A stretch of 8,655 nucleotides of DNA from Desulfohalobiaceae bacterium (GTDB lineage: Bacteria > Desulfobacterota > Desulfovibrionia > Desulfovibrionales > Desulfothermaceae): positions 1 to 8,655 of the forward strand of contig JAIPDU010000060.1 in NCBI GenBank assembly GCA_021737525.1. Reading direction: 5' to 3'. Both the position numbers and the translations under genes were made by a program. The stretch's first letter is position 1; every line of letters begins with the position of its first letter. The notes beneath the pieces were generated by a model. It was not told the origin of the DNA. It worked only from the letters and a program-made list of their open reading frames with translations, and ran no database searches. Positions 5,892-8,655 of the stretch are shown here, piece after piece.

Positions 5892-7577
5892 ATAGCCGAA
5901 AAAATCTGGGGCAACACAACAGGGCTCAAGCCCAGTCAGGCCAAGGCACTGTCCCGCATTTACCGCAGGCGTTTCCCCGATCTCGGGGGATACAGCAAGG
6001 AGCAGGCCAGGGAGCTCGCCGCCCTGAGCTGGGAGATCGGCCGTCAGGTCGGAGTGCTCGTGGATCGCCAGGGACGACCCCATATGGTGATCGTCGGCGA
6101 CCGCGACAGCATTCTCATACCCGAGCTGGGGCGTCAGCGCGAGCAATCCGCCAGGCTGCGCGGCCTCCGCCTGATGCACACCCATCTGGGGTCCTCCGGC
6201 ATCACCGAAGAGGACCTCATGGACCTCGTTTTCCTCCGGCTGGACTCGATCTCCGTTTTGACCGTGAACGGCGAGGGAGCCCCACTCACCTTCCAATGGG
6301 CCCATCTCATGCCCTACAGCTCGGGCAATCAACTCTACCACTATTCCCCGCATCTTCCCTGGGACCAGGAGGAGATCGACTTCTCCCGCGAGGTGGAAGG
6401 CCTGGAAAAGGAGTTCGCCCGCTCCGCACCCGAAGCCTTCTCTTCCTCGGACACGGAACGAGCCATTCTCCTCAGCGTGGACACAAGACCCAAAAACGTC
6501 CAGGAGAACTCCCTCCAGGAGCTCCGCGAGCTGGCCCAGACCGCCGGTCTCCAGGTCACGGAAACCATGATCCAGCGCGTGAACCGGGTCAATCCCAAGC
6601 ATATCCTGGGCAAGGGAAAGCTCGCCGAGCTGGAGATCCTCGCCCTGCAGACCTTTTCCTCCACCCTGGTTTTCGACCGGGAGCTCACTCCGGCACAGAT
6701 GCGCCACCTCTCCCGAATCACCGAGCGCAAGATCCTGGACCGGACCCAGGTCATCCTGGATATCTTCGCCCAGCACGCCTCGAGCAGGGCGGGCAAGCTC
6801 CAGGTGGAGCTCGCCCAGCTCAACTACACCCTCCCCCGCCTCTCGGACACGAACCGGGCCTTTAGCCGCCTGAGCGGAGGCATAGGCGGCAGGGGACCGG
6901 GAGAAACCAAGCTCGAGCTGGACAAACGGCGCATTGGGGAACGCAAAACCAAGATCAAGAAGGAGCTGGACAAGATACGCCGGAACAGGGCCCACACGAG
7001 ACAGCGCCGCAATTCCGCGGGGATGCCCATTGTGGCCCTTGTGGGCTACACCAACGCGGGCAAGTCGACCCTGATGAACACCCTGACTCACAGCGGAATC
7101 CACACCGCGGACAATCTCTTCGCCACACTGGACCCCACCAGCCGGAGGCTGCGCTTTCCCCGGGACAGAGAGATCATCCTGACGGACACAGTGGGGTTCA
7201 TCAATTATCTGCCGGACAATCTCAAAGAAGCTTTCCTGGCCACTCTGGAAGAGCTGCATTCAGCCGATCTCCTGGTCCAGGTTGCGGACGCGGCTCACCC
7301 GGAATCGGAAAACCAGGTGCGGGCTGTAGAACACATCCTGGAGGATATGGGGCTTGGGGAGACCCCCCGAATCCTGGCCCTGAACAAATGGGATCTGGTT
7401 CCCGGGGACAACAGGCAGCCCCTGCTCAATCGCTATCCCGAAGGGATCCCTGTGTCCGCCCCGGACCACGGCACATTGGATGCGCTCATACGCCGGATCA
7501 CGCGCAGGCTCCCCCCTGTCTCGCGTGAACCCAAGGATCATAAGGAAGAGTCTTCCCTGCAACAGGCCTTTTCCTGA
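5892..7577 (+). CDS. hflX: Long-form GTPase HflX, apparently starting at ATA
   Basis: Read from ATA 5892 this is a 561-residue HflX, a GTPase that binds ribosomes and splits stalled or stressed ones in species where it has been studied. The first ~190 residues are an extra domain absent from the ~430-residue E. coli protein. It begins AEKIWGNTTGLKPSQ and has an HTH...TEED motif at 96-108. The standard HflX N-domain follows with HILGKGKLAELE at 237-248, the glycine-rich GGRGPGETKLELDKRR at 332-347 and a basic coiled-coil segment. The G domain has GYTNAGKST at 385-393, LFATLDPT at 409-416, DTVGF at 432-436, NKWD at 498-501 and SAP at 522-524, so it should bind GTP. The first ATG/GTG/TTG in frame is GTG 6054, which would remove 54 residues including the conserved-looking GNTTGLK start. 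The Shine-Dalgarno supports 5892. Identity is certain; the start is not. Confidence 0.9.
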   Translation: MAEKIWGNTTGLKPSQAKALSRIYRRRFPDLGGYSKEQARELAALSWEIGRQVGVLVDRQGRPHMVIVGDRDSILIPELGRQREQSARLRGLRLMHTHLGSSGITEEDLMDLVFLRLDSISVLTVNGEGAPLTFQWAHLMPYSSGNQLYHYSPHLPWDQEEIDFSREVEGLEKEFARSAPEAFSSSDTERAILLSVDTRPKNVQENSLQELRELAQTAGLQVTETMIQRVNRVNPKHILGKGKLAELEILALQTFSSTLVFDRELTPAQMRHLSRITERKILDRTQVILDIFAQHASSRAGKLQVELAQLNYTLPRLSDTNRAFSRLSGGIGGRGPGETKLELDKRRIGERKTKIKKELDKIRRNRAHTRQRRNSAGMPIVALVGYTNAGKSTLMNTLTHSGIHTADNLFATLDPTSRRLRFPRDREIILTDTVGFINYLPDNLKEAFLATLEELHSADLLVQVADAAHPESENQVRAVEHILEDMGLGETPRILALNKWDLVPGDNRQPLLNRYPEGIPVSAPDHGTLDALIRRITRRLPPVSREPKDHKEESSLQQAFS

Positions 7578-7805
7578 TCCGTTCCGATGAGCCGGGGGCA
7601 AGCCGAGTCCGGTAGGGACGCTTTCCCCCCTCCCGCATCATCTCCCCAAGAATGGAAGGTCCTCAAGTCAATTTTCGTTCCGTCTGTGGCTGGGGAGCCC
7701 GAACAGGACTTCTTGGTCAAGCCGTTCCATCAAGGGAATACAATCCAAAACCGGACGGACATGATCCAGCACCTCATGCCGAGATCGCCTTGGAATATTC
7801 TCCCT

Positions 7806-7834
7806 CTTCAAGAGGATGCTTCATGCTCTTGAAG
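7806..7834. repeat. 29-bp hairpin in the hflX-rfaE2 gap
   Basis: CTTCAAGAG at 7806-7814 pairs perfectly with CTCTTGAAG at 7826-7834. After one G-G mismatch, ATG and CAT continue the stem around a CTT loop, giving 12 pairs in all. No T-run follows on the plus strand (next bases are CTGTGC), so it is not a standard terminator. It could act as a 3'-end stabiliser for the hflX transcript or a protein site. Confidence 0.5.
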
Positions 7835-8138
7835 CTGTGCTCCAGAACACGGGGAGAAAAATATGTTCGAGAGACATAAATGATAAGCATCATCCCACAG
7901 CCAATGTGAGCTGCCTTTCCATCCCTCGCTGCTTGGAATAATATCGAGATATTGCTCTTATTCGCCGAGCAAAGCATTCAAAAACGTGATCAAGGTCATG
8001 CTACTATCGAAGGAAGGTGAAAATTTGTGATACTCGACTTTACTTCCCTACCGTATATGATATAAATTTGACCATATTTTTCTTCATGAAAGCTTATTTC
8101 CGTACCTTGAGCCTGTAATCGACGACAATAATTTTCCC

Positions 8139-8167
8139 TTGTCGAAGCTGGCAATGTGTAGTATTAT
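8139..8167 (+). promoter_or_regulatory. Sigma-70-like promoter for rfaE2
   Basis: TTGTCG at 8139-8144 (four of six) and TATTAT at 8162-8167 (five of six) are separated by exactly 17 bases. Transcription would begin near 8174, about 20 bases before the rfaE2 start and just ahead of its GAGG. The -35 box is also the right arm of a small inverted repeat with CGACAA at 8123-8128, a possible operator. Confidence 0.5.
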
Positions 8168-8194
8168 GAAGTATGAAAGAGGATGATGCTCTTC

Positions 8195-8655
8195 ATGAAC
8201 TACAAGAACCCATGGTCCAAACTGTTCACTGCGGAACAAATTCTGAACAGTACCAAAGACCCGGGGCAGTCCAGAAGAACAGTCTTTACCAACGGATGCT
8301 TCGATCTTCTTCATCGAGGCCATATAGACTATCTGTTGCGTTGCAAAAGCCTTGGCAACATCCTGATTGTGGGCCTCAACAGCGATGAGTCCGTTCGTCG
8401 TCTCAAAGGCGACAAGCGGCCTGTCACCAGGGAACAGGACAGGGCTTTCGTGCTTGCCGCTCTGGAATGCGTGGATTTCGTAATCATTTTCGAACAGGAC
8501 GACCCCTTGCAGCTCATTCAGACTATACAACCCGATGTGTTGGTCAAAGGAGGAGACTGGTCCCCGGAAAAAATCGTGGGTCGAGAAGAAGTTCGAGCCC
8601 GCGGAGGAGAGGTCCACAGTCTCCCATTTTTGCAGGGCTACTCCACCTCCGATCT
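8195..8655 (+). CDS. rfaE2: D-glycero-beta-D-manno-heptose 1-phosphate adenylyltransferase RfaE2 (3' end cut off)
   Basis: The visible 153 residues form a nucleotidyltransferase of the HldE C-terminal/RfaE2 type, which transfers AMP to heptose 1-phosphate in making ADP-heptose for the LPS inner core. Motifs are FTNGCFDLLHRGH at 31-43 with the catalytic HxGH (H40, H43), then GLNSDESVRRLKG, RAFVLAALECVDFV, PDVLVKGGDW and the final GYSTSD where the window ends, which corresponds to the family's conserved Ser/Thr motif near the C-terminus. Few residues are likely to be missing. It is a single-domain protein: there is no room upstream for the heptose kinase half found in bifunctional HldE. ATG 8195 is chosen with GAGG at 8179-8182, 12 bases away; in-frame ATGs at 8183 and 8186 are alternatives but sit too close to that site. 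An in-frame TGA at 8174 rules out anything longer. Confidence 0.9.
   Translation, partial: MNYKNPWSKLFTAEQILNSTKDPGQSRRTVFTNGCFDLLHRGHIDYLLRCKSLGNILIVGLNSDESVRRLKGDKRPVTREQDRAFVLAALECVDFVIIFEQDDPLQLIQTIQPDVLVKGGDWSPEKIVGREEVRARGGEVHSLPFLQGYSTSD

Larger units (their letters stand above)
7578..8194. other. 617-bp non-coding gap, AT-rich toward its right end
   Basis: Several short frames cross this gap on both strands (for example 7587-7832 plus and 7774-7977 minus), but none has a recognisable domain or a convincing ribosome-binding site, and I call none of them. I see no terminator with a U-run after hflX. The gap contains an imperfect hairpin at 7806-7834, a smaller dyad at 7940-7953 (AATATC-GA-GATATT) and a promoter at 8139-8167. 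From about 7860 the sequence is much richer in A and T than the genes to its left, suggesting a different origin or a relaxed regulatory region. Confidence 0.65.

Noticed and set aside
5853..7259. A 468-residue minus-strand frame opposite hflX
   Set aside because: The plus strand has all GTPase motifs in order; the antisense frame has none and no ribosome-binding site.
7600..7880. Possible decayed transposase or other gene fragment on the minus strand (phrases such as DQEVLFGLPSHR)
   Set aside because: The frame is broken and I cannot tie it to a family; a BLASTX search would be needed, so it is not called.
8084..8617. A 177-residue minus-strand frame opposite rfaE2
   Set aside because: The plus-strand frame has the HxGH adenylyltransferase motif and full family similarity; the minus frame is its shadow.

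Overview
The window looks like chromosomal DNA from a Gram-negative, anaerobic, menaquinone-using deltaproteobacterium, most likely a Desulfovibrionales-type sulfate reducer. This is an inference from gene content: futalosine-route menaquinone synthesis (MqnB), anaerobic-type CbiA, a stand-alone IMP cyclohydrolase without its usual transformylase half, a long-form HflX, and a separate heptose-1-phosphate adenylyltransferase (RfaE2), which implies lipopolysaccharide. Most of the window is GC-rich. The last ~800 bases are clearly more AT-rich.

Layout. 23-205 (minus): a 60-residue Trm112-type zinc ribbon. 206-597: a non-coding stretch with a near-consensus plus-strand promoter, a perfect 22-bp palindrome, and a long hairpin built from CTCTGTG/CACAGAG heptamers. 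598-1455 (plus): a PHP-family phosphoesterase, convergent with the next block. 5023-1496 (minus): cbiA, then mqnB, then a long-chain polyprenyl diphosphate synthase. Between cbiA and mqnB sits a 305-bp palindromic, IS66-like MITE with an 8-bp target duplication. 5222-7577 (plus): IMP cyclohydrolase then hflX, divergent from cbiA. 7578-8194: a long non-coding, increasingly AT-rich gap. 8195 to the right edge (plus): rfaE2, cut off by the end of the window.

How the genes fit together. MqnB hydrolyses futalosine on the way to menaquinone, and the polyprenyl synthase can make the isoprenoid tail, so these neighbours form a quinone module. CbiA amidates cobyrinate in corrinoid synthesis and probably shares their transcript. 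IMP cyclohydrolase closes the purine ring. HflX is a ribosome-associated GTPase. RfaE2 feeds the LPS core.

The main unexpected points are: (1) the MITE landed in the Shine-Dalgarno sequence of mqnB, and its target duplication copied the site so that the gene kept a working one; (2) hflX has a perfect AAGGAGG Shine-Dalgarno ideally spaced from an ATA codon, with no ATG/GTG/TTG in frame for the next 54 codons; (3) the extra N-terminal domain of HflX carries a JAMM-like HxH...TxxD pattern; (4) the 206-597 gap holds a strong promoter and structured repeats without an obvious gene. I saw no CRISPR array, tRNA, rRNA or complete transposase gene.
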